Assembly: GCA_958448395.1 (NCBI GenBank)
Contig: CAUDDP010000104.1
Coordinates: forward strand, 1-5,670
Direction of reading: 5' to 3'
Source of the DNA: an uncultured Oscillospiraceae bacterium
Lineage (GTDB): Bacteria; Bacillota; Clostridia; Oscillospirales; Ruminococcaceae
Length of the DNA stretch: 5,670 bases
Made by a program: the position numbers and the translations under genes. Below the pieces are notes generated by a model. The model did no database searches. It saw only the letters and a list, made by a program, of their open reading frames with translations, and was not told where the DNA came from. Shown one piece after another: positions 1 through 5,670 of this stretch; the stretch's first letter is position 1, and every line of letters starts with the position of its first letter.

Positions 1-147
1 CCCTCCGCCAAGCTGAAGCCAGCTTGACCGCAGTTGCCATTCGGCAGATAAAACTCTCTCATCGAACTCACGTTATCTAAGTAAAATTAAATTCTGAACT
101 GCAAAGAGAAAACGCTGCCTTGTCATGAAATTTTCACCGGAAACAGC
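1..147. other. Left-edge region with no defensible gene
   Basis: No reading frame here can be assigned with confidence. On the minus strand an ATG at 62-60 (or a GTG at 71-69) opens a frame that runs off the left edge, beginning MREFYLPNGNCG and continuing AGFSLAE. It has no Shine-Dalgarno sequence upstream. On the plus strand a frame open from base 3 stops at 78-80 and could be the last 25 residues of a gene entering from the left, ending KLSHRTHVI. The two readings cannot both be judged from this fragment. Bases 81-147 are AT-rich with no clear terminator. The edge may also be the end of a dispersed repeat, but a single copy cannot show that. Confidence 0.3.
9..26. repeat. Small perfect inverted repeat (hairpin)
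   Basis: CAAGCTG and CAGCTTG form a perfect 7-bp stem around a 4-nt AAGC loop. A second short hairpin follows at 35-46 (TGCC, loop ATTC, GGCA). No T-tract follows either one, so they are not ordinary terminators. They could be part of a structured RNA, the edge of a repeat element, or chance structure in a coding region cut off by the window. Confidence 0.4.
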
Positions 148-176
148 TTGCATTCTTATTTTAAATGTGATATAAT
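148..176 (+). promoter_or_regulatory. Sigma-A type promoter with extended -10
   Basis: The -35 is TTGCAT (148-153) and the -10 is a perfect TATAAT (171-176), separated by the ideal 17 nt. A TG one base before the -10 (168-169) makes it an extended -10 element. Transcription would be expected to start around 182-184, leaving a leader of about 90 nt before the lipoprotein gene. It is by far the best match to the housekeeping consensus that I noticed between genes in the window, and it points at the cyclophilin gene. Confidence 0.85.
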
Positions 177-182
177 AAAAAA

Positions 183-273
183 CTGGATTCTTATAGAAGA
201 ATTTCGCATAGAGGTTTTATGAGGGTTCTCTTTAAATTACCCTTAAATCATGATAAAATAAGGAATGCATAAA
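183..273 (+). promoter_or_regulatory. 5' leader of the cyclophilin gene with weak hairpins and a possible 17-codon leader ORF
   Basis: Two weak hairpins are visible: ATTCTT (187-192) with AAGAAT (197-202), and AGGGT (222-226) with ACCCT (239-243), the latter extended by one G-U and one T-A pair. Neither is followed by a T-tract, and no known riboswitch is recognised. An ATG at 219 preceded by AGAGG (210-214, a short 4-nt spacing) opens a 17-codon frame. It stops with TAA at 270-272, one base before the proposed ATG of the lipoprotein gene. This would fit translational coupling, but such a short frame can easily be chance. Confidence 0.35.
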
Positions 274-972
274 ATGAAAAATAAAGTACACGGTATTGCA
301 CTGACACTTAGCCTGCTGATGCTGCTTGGCACAGCCACTGCTTGCAGTGAAAAGGAAGATACCTCTAAGAAAGAAACCTCCTCTGCCTCCGACAGTGCGG
401 TAGATAGTACAGATACCGCAGAAGAAAGTTCAGAAACTGCCAGCTCAGATGGATTGACATTTGTTATCACACTCTATCCAGAGGATGCCCCAATCACCTG
501 CGAAAACTTTGAAAATCTGGTATCGGACGGCTTCTATGACGGTCTGACCTTCCACCGTGTGGTAGAAGATTTCATGGCACAAGGTGGTGACCCCAGCGGA
601 AACGGCACTGGTGGCAGCGAACAGACGATCAAGGGAGAATTTGCACAAAACGGTGTGGAAAATCCGCTCTCTCACACCAGAGGTGTCGTTTCTATGGCAC
701 GTTCTCAGTCACCGGACAGTGCCTCCAGTCAGTTCTTCATCTGTTATACGGATGATTGTACCTTCTTGGACGGACAGTATGCAGCATTTGGTAAGGTCAC
801 AGAAGGCATGGAAGTTGTAGATCGGTTTCTGGAAGTGCCTCGGTCGATGGGCAGCGATGGTGCACAATCTTCTCCCAATACGCCAATTGTGATTGACCAT
901 GCTGTTATGATTGAAGAAGATGCAGACGGTAATCCTCGTGCATCCTTCACCATGCAGGATTTTGGTGCATAA
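274..972 (+). CDS. Cyclophilin-type peptidyl-prolyl cis-trans isomerase, predicted lipoprotein
   Basis: This is predicted to isomerise X-Pro peptide bonds and help fold secreted proteins on the outer face of the membrane. I chose the ATG at 274 because AAGGA (260-264) lies 9 nt upstream; the in-frame ATG at 265 abuts that site. The protein has 232 residues. Residues 1-23 are a lipoprotein signal (basic start, Leu-rich core), with ATAC ending at the probable lipidated Cys24. Residues 25-59 are a Ser/Thr/Asp/Glu-rich linker, and 60 to about 213 the cyclophilin domain. Active-site positions by analogy with human CypA are Arg95 in FHRV, Phe100, Met101, Gln103 in FMAQGGDP, Gln153 and Phe155 in SSQFF, and Leu165. 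The CypA Trp121 position is Phe164 and His126 is Tyr169, as in many bacterial enzymes, so weak cyclosporin binding is expected. It has its own promoter. A hairpin and 95 nt separate it from murD, so it may be its own unit. Confidence 0.93.
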   Translation: MKNKVHGIALTLSLLMLLGTATACSEKEDTSKKETSSASDSAVDSTDTAEESSETASSDGLTFVITLYPEDAPITCENFENLVSDGFYDGLTFHRVVEDFMAQGGDPSGNGTGGSEQTIKGEFAQNGVENPLSHTRGVVSMARSQSPDSASSQFFICYTDDCTFLDGQYAAFGKVTEGMEVVDRFLEVPRSMGSDGAQSSPNTPIVIDHAVMIEEDADGNPRASFTMQDFGA

Positions 973-996
973 AACATTTTCTTACAGCGATTGGAT

Positions 997-1030
997 AACG
1001 GCACGCTTGCATCTTTCTGCTCGTGCCGTT
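997..1030 (+). other. Intergenic hairpin, possible weak terminator or processing site
   Basis: AACGGCACG (997-1005) and CGTGCCGTT (1022-1030) form a perfect 9-bp GC-rich stem with a 16-nt loop. Inside the loop GCA (1009-1011) can pair with TGC (1018-1020). The stem is followed by CCCTATG rather than a run of T, so it does not look like a normal intrinsic terminator. It sits 24 nt after the cyclophilin stop and 37 nt before the murD start. It may partly terminate, protect the 3' end of the upstream message, or be a processing site between the two genes. Confidence 0.5.
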
Positions 1031-1055
1031 CCCTATGTATATATGTGACCATCAC

Positions 1056-1061
1056 AGGAGG
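1056..1061 (+). promoter_or_regulatory. Shine-Dalgarno site that fixes the murD start
   Basis: A perfect AGGAGG lies 6 nt before the ATG at 1068. The longer in-frame start at 1023 lies inside the right arm of the intergenic hairpin, has no such site, and would add 15 residues unlike any MurD N-terminus. The ATG at 1068 is therefore preferred. Confidence 0.85.
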
Positions 1062-1067
1062 TTTTTC

Positions 1068-2462
1068 ATGACAAAAATAGAACGTTTTTTTGCGAATTTA
1101 AAAGAGAAAAAAGTTGCATTTATCGGTACGGGTGTGACCAATAATGATATTATCCGGCTATTTCTGAGAAAAGGTATCTCTATTACCCTGCTGGATCGAA
1201 AAACACCAGAAAAACTTGGGGCAATTTATGATGAATTGCAAGCTGCCGGTGTAGCATTTCAATTGGGAGACACCTATCTCGATCATCTGACAGATTTTGA
1301 TGTTGTATTCCGCTCTCCCGGCATGTACTATCATAATGAAAAATTGCAAGAAGCCAGAAAAAATGGTGTTGTCATCACCACAGAAATGGAAGTCTTCTTT
1401 GACCTCTGTCCCTGCAAGATTTATGCTGTCACCGGCTCAGACGGTAAAACCACAACAACTACACTGATTTCAGAATTCCTACAGGCTTCTGGTGTGACAG
1501 TGCACAAGGGCGGCAATATCGGCAGGGCACTGCTCCCCATCATTGAACAGATTCAGGAGACAGATGCCGCAGTCGTGGAACTCTCCAGCTTCCAGCTGCT
1601 TTCTATGCGACAGTCACCGGATGTGGCAGTCATCACCAATATTGCCCCCAATCATCTGGATGTACATGGTACTATGGAGGAATATATTCAGGCAAAAACG
1701 AATCTGATTGCACATCAGAATGCCTTTTCCAAAACAATTCTCAATGCAGACAATGCCCTGACGTGGAATCTTGCTCCTATGGTACGTGGCATGCTGACTG
1801 CATTTTCCAGAAAAACCGTTCCTGCTTACGGTGCATTTTTGCGGGAGGACGGGATGCTCTGCTACCAGAACGGAAGCGAAACCATTCCGGTGGTTGCTGC
1901 CTCTGATATTCGGATTCCGGGGATTCACAATGTAGAAAATTATTTGGCTGCCATCAGTGCTGTCTGGGGGGAAGTTCCCACAGAAGTAATTGTACAGGTA
2001 GCAAAGACATTTGGCGGTGTCGAACACCGGATTGAATTCGTACGGGAACGCAAGGGCGTAAAATGGTACAACGACAGCATTGCCACCAGCCCGACCCGTG
2101 TACTGGCTGGGCTCAATTCCTTCCAGACAAAGCTGACTGTTATCATGGGCGGTTATGATAAAAAGATACCGTTTGAACCAATGGCAGAAACGGTTTGTGA
2201 TAAAGTAAAAACGGTTCTCTTAATGGGTGTCACCGTACCGAAAATTGAAGCTGCCATCCGTGGTGCAAAAAATTATCAGGAGGGACACCCACAGCTGCTG
2301 CATGTAGAAACCATGGAAGAAGCTGTACAAACTGCTGCTGATATCACACGAGCTGGCGATATTGTAACGCTCTCCCCTGCCTGTGCAAGCTTTGACAAGT
2401 ATCCGAACTTTGAAGCAAGAGGACTGCACTATAAAAAACTGGTAAAGGAGCTGTCGGAATGA
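1068..2462 (+). CDS. murD: UDP-N-acetylmuramoyl-L-alanine--D-glutamate ligase (MurD)
   Basis: This cytoplasmic ATP-dependent ligase adds D-Glu to UDP-MurNAc-L-Ala in peptidoglycan precursor synthesis. The 464 residues are slightly longer than typical MurD (about 440-450). The N-terminal UDP-binding Rossmann segment has VAFIGTGVTN (16-25). The central ATPase domain has the P-loop TGSDGKTTT from 122, with Lys127. ELSSFQL (171-177), NIAPNHLDVH (191-200) and probable carbamylated Lys210 in YIQAK follow. The C-terminal domain has HRIEF (320-324), NDSIATS (335-341), GGYDKK (361-366) and ACASFDKYPNF (438-448). By analogy with E. coli MurD, the D-Glu contacts would be Thr340, Lys365, Ser441 and Phe448. 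The Lys of the E. coli NDSKATN motif is Ile338 here, and the P-loop has Asp125 where Asn is common; I take both as lineage variants. Its stop overlaps the start of the next gene (ATGA), so the two are probably translated together. Confidence 0.96.
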   Translation: MTKIERFFANLKEKKVAFIGTGVTNNDIIRLFLRKGISITLLDRKTPEKLGAIYDELQAAGVAFQLGDTYLDHLTDFDVVFRSPGMYYHNEKLQEARKNGVVITTEMEVFFDLCPCKIYAVTGSDGKTTTTTLISEFLQASGVTVHKGGNIGRALLPIIEQIQETDAAVVELSSFQLLSMRQSPDVAVITNIAPNHLDVHGTMEEYIQAKTNLIAHQNAFSKTILNADNALTWNLAPMVRGMLTAFSRKTVPAYGAFLREDGMLCYQNGSETIPVVAASDIRIPGIHNVENYLAAISAVWGEVPTEVIVQVAKTFGGVEHRIEFVRERKGVKWYNDSIATSPTRVLAGLNSFQTKLTVIMGGYDKKIPFEPMAETVCDKVKTVLLMGVTVPKIEAAIRGAKNYQEGHPQLLHVETMEEAVQTAADITRAGDIVTLSPACASFDKYPNFEARGLHYKKLVKELSE

Positions 2463-3478
2463 ACTTGACAGCATTATTGCAAACACTGACAGCCCTGCCC
2501 GGTGTATCCGGACGGGAAGCAGATGCCTGTCAGCCACTTCTCGACCTGCTAAAAGCATACTGTCCTGATGCAGCACTGATACAGGGAAATATCATTGGCA
2601 CATTCGGGAAACGAGAAGACGGAAAGCCCCATGTTTTGCTGGATGCCCACTTTGATCAAGTGGGATTGATTGTCACCTATATCACAGAAGAGGGTTTTGT
2701 GAAAGTTGGCAATTTGGGCGGCTTAGATCTACGGCTCTTTCCTGCACAGCATGTCATTCTGCATGGCAAAACCGATATTCCCGGCGTAGTCTGTGCTATG
2801 CCGCCGCACCTGCTCTCTGGAAATGCAGAAGTCGCAGATATAACTGATATTTTAATTGATACTGGTTATACAAAGACAGAACTGGAACAGATGCTCGCTC
2901 TGGGCGACATGATCTCATTTGATGCACCATTTCAAACACTTTGTGGTGACCGAATTTGCAGTCCTGCTTTGGACGATCGCTGCGGCATTGCTGCTATTTT
3001 GTATGCCCTTTCCCAGCTAAGTGCAGATGATCTGCCTTGCAGTGTCAGTGTTTTATTCTCTGCACAGGAAGAACTGGGCGAACGGGGGGCGAAAACCGCT
3101 GCCTATACCATCCATCCCGATATTGCAATTGCTGTGGATGTCAGCTTCGGACTGGCAAATGATGAAAACCCAGCAAAATGCGGCAAACTGGAAAGTGGTC
3201 CAATGATTGGCATTTCCCCCTCCCTCTCTCCAGAGGTGAGCCGTGCACTGCAAACTGCTGCAAACGAAGCACAAATTGTATGGCAGCCTGAAGTCATGGC
3301 TGGCACAACTGGCACAAATGCTGACCAATTCTCCGTCACTAGAGGCGGTGTAAAAACCTGTACGGTTTCCATTCCGCTGCGTTATATGCATACACCAGCC
3401 GAAGTCATTGCACTGGCAGATGTCAAGGCAACTGGTGACCTGTTGGCTGCTTACTTGAGGAGGTGCACAACATGCTAA
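2459..3478 (+). CDS. M42 family metallopeptidase (aminopeptidase), first of a tandem pair
   Basis: This is predicted to be a cytoplasmic di-metal aminopeptidase of the M42 (FrvX/PepA/TET) family, which removes N-terminal residues from peptides. It has 339 residues, close to the family norm. The ATG shares ATGA with the murD stop, and AAGGAG (2445-2450) lies 8 nt upstream inside murD. The metal-site residues all appear present: His64 and Asp66 in AHFDQVG, bridging Asp172 in ALDDR, Glu204 and Glu205 in AQEELGERGA, Asp227 in AVDVSFG, and His311 in RYMHTP. In many relatives the first motif reads HMDE; here it is HFDQ. The insert between about 85 and 165 matches the PDZ-like domain position that builds TET dodecamers in known members. 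There is no signal peptide. The C-terminus ends CTTC. Substrate preference cannot be read from the sequence; glutamyl aminopeptidase is one possibility. Confidence 0.92.
   Translation: MNLTALLQTLTALPGVSGREADACQPLLDLLKAYCPDAALIQGNIIGTFGKREDGKPHVLLDAHFDQVGLIVTYITEEGFVKVGNLGGLDLRLFPAQHVILHGKTDIPGVVCAMPPHLLSGNAEVADITDILIDTGYTKTELEQMLALGDMISFDAPFQTLCGDRICSPALDDRCGIAAILYALSQLSADDLPCSVSVLFSAQEELGERGAKTAAYTIHPDIAIAVDVSFGLANDENPAKCGKLESGPMIGISPSLSPEVSRALQTAANEAQIVWQPEVMAGTTGTNADQFSVTRGGVKTCTVSIPLRYMHTPAEVIALADVKATGDLLAAYLRRCTTC
3457..3463 (+). promoter_or_regulatory. Shine-Dalgarno site that fixes the second M42 start
   Basis: GAGGAGG ends 8 nt before the ATG at 3472. A GTG at 3463 is in frame and would add three residues, but its G is the last base of this site, so the ATG is preferred. 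The site lies inside the end of the first peptidase gene. Confidence 0.85.
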
Positions 3479-4500
3479 AGCATCTGGAATCACTCTGTCG
3501 CCTTTGTGGTGCCTCTGGTCAGGAAGCACCAGTTCGAGAGTATCTGATTGCACAAATCAAAGCACTTGCACTCCCCTACCAGATTGACCCGCTTGGGAAC
3601 TTAATAGTAGAAAAAAAGGGAAATCAAACCCCACCGAAAAAATGGATGATTGGTGCTCATATGGACGAAGTCGGCTGTATTGTCACCTATCTCAACAGCA
3701 ATGGCACAATGCAGATTGCACCAGTTGGCGGCATTGACCCATCTGTTGTCATTGGAAGAAGTGTACAAGTGGGTGACAACCTGCTCCCCGGTGTCATCGG
3801 TGCAAAACCGATTCACCTGCTCTCGAAAGAGGAACAGAAAAAAGCACCTTCTTTTTCACAGCTCTATCTGGATATTGGAGCAAAGGATCAGGCAGAAGCT
3901 GAAACAATGGTACACCCCGGCACTTATGTGCATTTTTGCTCGGATTATACGCTGCTCGGCGGCGGAAGATTGGTTCGCAGCAAAGCTTTGGATGACCGAA
4001 TTGGTTGTGCAATTCTGCTGCATTTGCTGGAGCAAGAAGTCCCCTATGACTTTACAGCAGCCTTTCATGTGCAAGAGGAAATCGGACTGCGTGGTGCAAC
4101 AGCAGCTGCCTATACGATTGCTCCGGATTTCGCATTGATTTTGGAAACCACCACGGCTGCGGACTTCCCCTCTGCCAGTGCAGACGGAAAGGTCTGCCAG
4201 CTCGGCAACGGACCCGTAGTTTCCTTTATGGATCGCAGTACGCTCTATGACAGAGAATTGTATCAGCTTGCCAATTCTCTTTGTCAGGAAAATGGCATCC
4301 CCTGTCAGACCAAAACCCGTATTGCAGGCGGAAATGACAGTGGTGCGGTGCATATCAGTCGTGGCGGGGTACGAACACTTGCCATTTCTGCACCATGCAG
4401 AAATCTGCATTCCCCTTCCTGTGTTGCCAATCTGTCAGATATTCAGCAATGCCTGACACTTACCCAATTATTGTTACAGCAGGCAGGAACCTTGTTATGA
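3472..4500 (+). CDS. M42 family metallopeptidase (aminopeptidase), second of a tandem pair
   Basis: This is a diverged homologue of the preceding gene, also a predicted cytoplasmic di-metal aminopeptidase. It has 342 residues from the ATG and overlaps the upstream stop by 7 nt. Likely metal and catalytic residues are His63 and Asp65 in AHMDEVG, Asp174 in KALDDR, Glu202 and Glu203 in VQEEIGLRGA, Glu225 in LILETTTAADFP, and His313 in NLHSP. The fourth ligand is Glu here but Asp in its neighbour; both occur in the family. The two proteins align along their whole length (GxxGxEA start, HxDxVG, IVTY, GG-D, PGV, HLLS, LDDR, QEE-G-RGA, RGGV) but differ at many other positions. This fits an old duplication or two separate subfamilies, not a recent copy. 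They might form one mixed particle or have different specificities. The ATGA at its end starts the next gene. Confidence 0.93.
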   Translation: MLKHLESLCRLCGASGQEAPVREYLIAQIKALALPYQIDPLGNLIVEKKGNQTPPKKWMIGAHMDEVGCIVTYLNSNGTMQIAPVGGIDPSVVIGRSVQVGDNLLPGVIGAKPIHLLSKEEQKKAPSFSQLYLDIGAKDQAEAETMVHPGTYVHFCSDYTLLGGGRLVRSKALDDRIGCAILLHLLEQEVPYDFTAAFHVQEEIGLRGATAAAYTIAPDFALILETTTAADFPSASADGKVCQLGNGPVVSFMDRSTLYDRELYQLANSLCQENGIPCQTKTRIAGGNDSGAVHISRGGVRTLAISAPCRNLHSPSCVANLSDIQQCLTLTQLLLQQAGTLL

Positions 4501-5285
4501 TTACACAAATTCATACTTTTAAAGAATCAGAACTCGCTATTCTAAATACAACATGGAGAGGCAAAAAAATACGATCCTATTTTCAGGCATATGGCGGAAA
4601 TTATGCATTTTGCCGCTTTTTTCGCCTGACAGAAGCGGAGCAAACTGGCTGGATGCTGCTGTTCAATTCCACCTTACTCATCTGTGCCGAACAACCAGTC
4701 GCATTGGAAGAAACCAAACACTTTGTACAGATGCACCTGCCGTTTCGGATAGAATGTCCGGCTTCTTTTTTGCCGATACTTTCTACACTTCCCAATTACC
4801 AAAAATTGCGGCGTACAATGTTTATCCTGACGCCACATCCGGTTTCTGATGCCTTTCAGCCGGATGCCGTCAACGAACATCCCAATTTGACAAAGGTCTA
4901 TGGGATTCTGCACGAAGGATTCCCTAACCTGCTCTCCTATCCTCTTTGGCTGACGGATATCTCTCACCGCTGCCGACATGAAATCAGTCGGGTATTCACC
5001 TATCGGGACAGCACAACTGTTACTATATTATTTGACATTGAAAATTCTGTTCTGGTTGGACAAGTTGCCACCTGCGTTGCGGCAAGAGGCAGCGGCTATG
5101 CAAGAGATTTCCTGTACTGGTTGGCAAATCAGTTGGAACAACAGGGAAAGTATGCCGTTCTGTATGCACTGGATATTCGTGTTAGCTTTTATCACGAAAT
5201 CGGTTTTCAGGAAAAAGAGACAGAATGGGTACTGGAACGTGCTGATATTGAGAAAGAAGACGTAAAGAAAGGAGCTTTGCAGTAA
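4497..5285 (+). CDS. GNAT family N-acetyltransferase with an unclassified N-terminal half
   Basis: This is a predicted acetyl-CoA dependent acetyltransferase with unknown substrate. The ATG at 4497 shares ATGA with the preceding stop and has AGGAA (4485-4489) 7 nt upstream. An in-frame ATG at 4395 would reach 100 nt into the peptidase gene and is not favoured. The protein has 262 residues. The C-terminal half (about 135-250) is the GNAT fold. It shows VYGILHEGFP (134-143), the acceptor-side strand VLVGQVATCVAARG (185-198), the acetyl-CoA pyrophosphate loop RGSGYAR (197-203) and the late motif SFYHEIGF (230-237). Residues 1-130 resemble no domain I can name; they may be a degenerate second GNAT domain or a substrate-binding module. 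There are no membrane segments or signal. Its place between peptidases and a PLP enzyme suggests an amino acid or peptide substrate, which is only inference. Confidence 0.85.
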   Translation: MITQIHTFKESELAILNTTWRGKKIRSYFQAYGGNYAFCRFFRLTEAEQTGWMLLFNSTLLICAEQPVALEETKHFVQMHLPFRIECPASFLPILSTLPNYQKLRRTMFILTPHPVSDAFQPDAVNEHPNLTKVYGILHEGFPNLLSYPLWLTDISHRCRHEISRVFTYRDSTTVTILFDIENSVLVGQVATCVAARGSGYARDFLYWLANQLEQQGKYAVLYALDIRVSFYHEIGFQEKETEWVLERADIEKEDVKKGALQ

Positions 5286-5288
5286 GCA

Positions 5289-5670
5289 ATGATCAAGCAA
5301 ATTCAATCTTTTTTTGAGATCGATGACCGCCTTTGTGCCATCGCAGAGCAGGCAGAGCAACGATGTCAGCCGATTTTTAATGCCATTGACCAGCGGGCTG
5401 CCTACAATGGTGCAAAGGTATTGGCAGCTTTTCAAAAAAATCGTGTCAGTGAACCCTGTTTCTATGGCAGTACTGGCTATGGATATGGCGACCACGGCAG
5501 AGAGGTATTAGACCGTGTGGTTGCGGATGCATTTGGTGCAGAGGATGCACTGGTGCGGCATAATTTTGTCTCTGGTACCCATGCCTTGACCGTTGCCCTG
5601 TTCGGCGTGCTGCGAACCGGCGACCGCATGGTCTCTATTACTGGCAGACCATATGACACCTTAGAAGGCG
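5289..5670 (+). CDS. Methionine gamma-lyase / aluminium-resistance family PLP enzyme, N-terminal part (cut by window edge)
   Basis: The first 127 residues of a PLP-dependent enzyme of the Met_gamma_lyase family (also called aluminium resistance protein, YnbB-like in Bacillus) are present. The gene continues past the right edge without a stop. Family hallmarks are the segments STGYGYGDHGRE (61-72), FGAEDALVRHNFVSGTHAL (82-100) and GDRMVSITGRPYDTLEG (111-127). The Gly/Tyr-rich and SGTHAL stretches lie in the PLP phosphate-binding region; the catalytic Lys is beyond the window. Members are usually just over 400 residues. The expected reaction is elimination on a sulfur amino acid, but activity has been shown for few members. 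The start is fixed because the upstream in-frame codon after GCA is the TAA of the GNAT gene. The nearest good ribosome site, AAAGGAG (5268-5274), is 14 nt away, which is long, so coupling to the preceding gene is likely. Confidence 0.92.
   Translation, partial: MIKQIQSFFEIDDRLCAIAEQAEQRCQPIFNAIDQRAAYNGAKVLAAFQKNRVSEPCFYGSTGYGYGDHGREVLDRVVADAFGAEDALVRHNFVSGTHALTVALFGVLRTGDRMVSITGRPYDTLEG

Noticed and set aside
1..62. Minus-strand fragment with AGFSLAE, read as a type IV prepilin start
   Set aside because: The leader before the Gly is not basic, the residue after Glu is Gly where a hydrophobic stretch should begin, and no ribosome site is seen. There is too little sequence to call it.
1007..1043. 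Possible murD promoter using TTGCAT (1007-1012) and TATGTA or TATATA near 1034-1043
   Set aside because: Spacing to TATGTA is 21 nt, and the TATATA option has no good -35. The start site would also fall almost on the Shine-Dalgarno sequence.
3650..4138. Plus-strand 162-residue open frame inside the second M42 gene
   Set aside because: It lies wholly within a gene with complete family motifs, has no ribosome site, and its composition is typical of an out-of-frame reading.
3856..4410. Minus-strand 184-residue open frame opposite the second M42 gene
   Set aside because: Antisense to a well-supported gene, rich in Cys, Ser and Arg, and no recognisable domain. The same applies to 3053-3553, 1614-2027 and 5028-5495 on the minus strand.
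4395..4496. Longer GNAT start at the ATG at 4395
   Set aside because: It would overlap the peptidase gene by about 100 nt, while the ATG at 4497 has a good ribosome site and the same ATGA overlap seen at the murD junction.
5310..5316. T-run near the start of the PLP enzyme as a terminator or attenuator
   Set aside because: It encodes the Phe residues of the N-terminus, and only a 4-bp hairpin is found upstream, too weak for termination.

Overview
The window looks like chromosomal DNA of a low-to-mid GC Gram-positive anaerobe of the class Clostridia, most likely near Ruminococcus/Oscillospiraceae. This is inferred from strong AGGAGG-type ribosome binding sites, the style of the proteins (a cyclophilin lipoprotein, a clostridial-type MurD, M42 peptidases, an 'aluminium resistance/methionine gamma-lyase' family PLP enzyme) and codon use. 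No database search was possible. All confident genes lie on the + strand, and no mobile element, CRISPR array, tRNA or rRNA is seen.

Layout. Bases 1-147 hold no gene I can defend, only two small hairpins and the open-ended start of a possible leftward reading frame. A strong promoter with an extended -10 (148-176) drives a roughly 90-nt leader. The leader carries weak hairpins and a possible 17-codon leader ORF. It leads into a secreted cyclophilin-type peptidyl-prolyl isomerase lipoprotein (274-972). A 95-nt gap follows, containing a perfect 9-bp hairpin without a T-tract (997-1030).

Then comes a very tightly packed set of five genes. murD (1068-2462) overlaps an M42 metallopeptidase by 4 nt (ATGA). 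That gene overlaps a second, diverged M42 metallopeptidase by 7 nt, which in turn overlaps a GNAT acetyltransferase by 4 nt (ATGA). After a 3-nt gap, a methionine gamma-lyase/aluminium-resistance family PLP enzyme begins and runs off the right edge.

How they may work together. MurD makes UDP-MurNAc-L-Ala-D-Glu, a cytoplasmic step of peptidoglycan synthesis. The two M42 enzymes are predicted cytoplasmic aminopeptidases of the kind that forms large tetrahedral (TET) oligomers and trims peptides. The PLP enzyme probably acts on a sulfur amino acid. A plausible but unproven theme is amino acid and peptide recycling coupled to wall synthesis. The cyclophilin acts outside the membrane and has its own promoter, so it may be a separate unit. 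I see no clearly new system. The most interesting points are the overlapping pair of non-identical M42 peptidases coupled to murD, and the unclassified N-terminal half of the GNAT protein.
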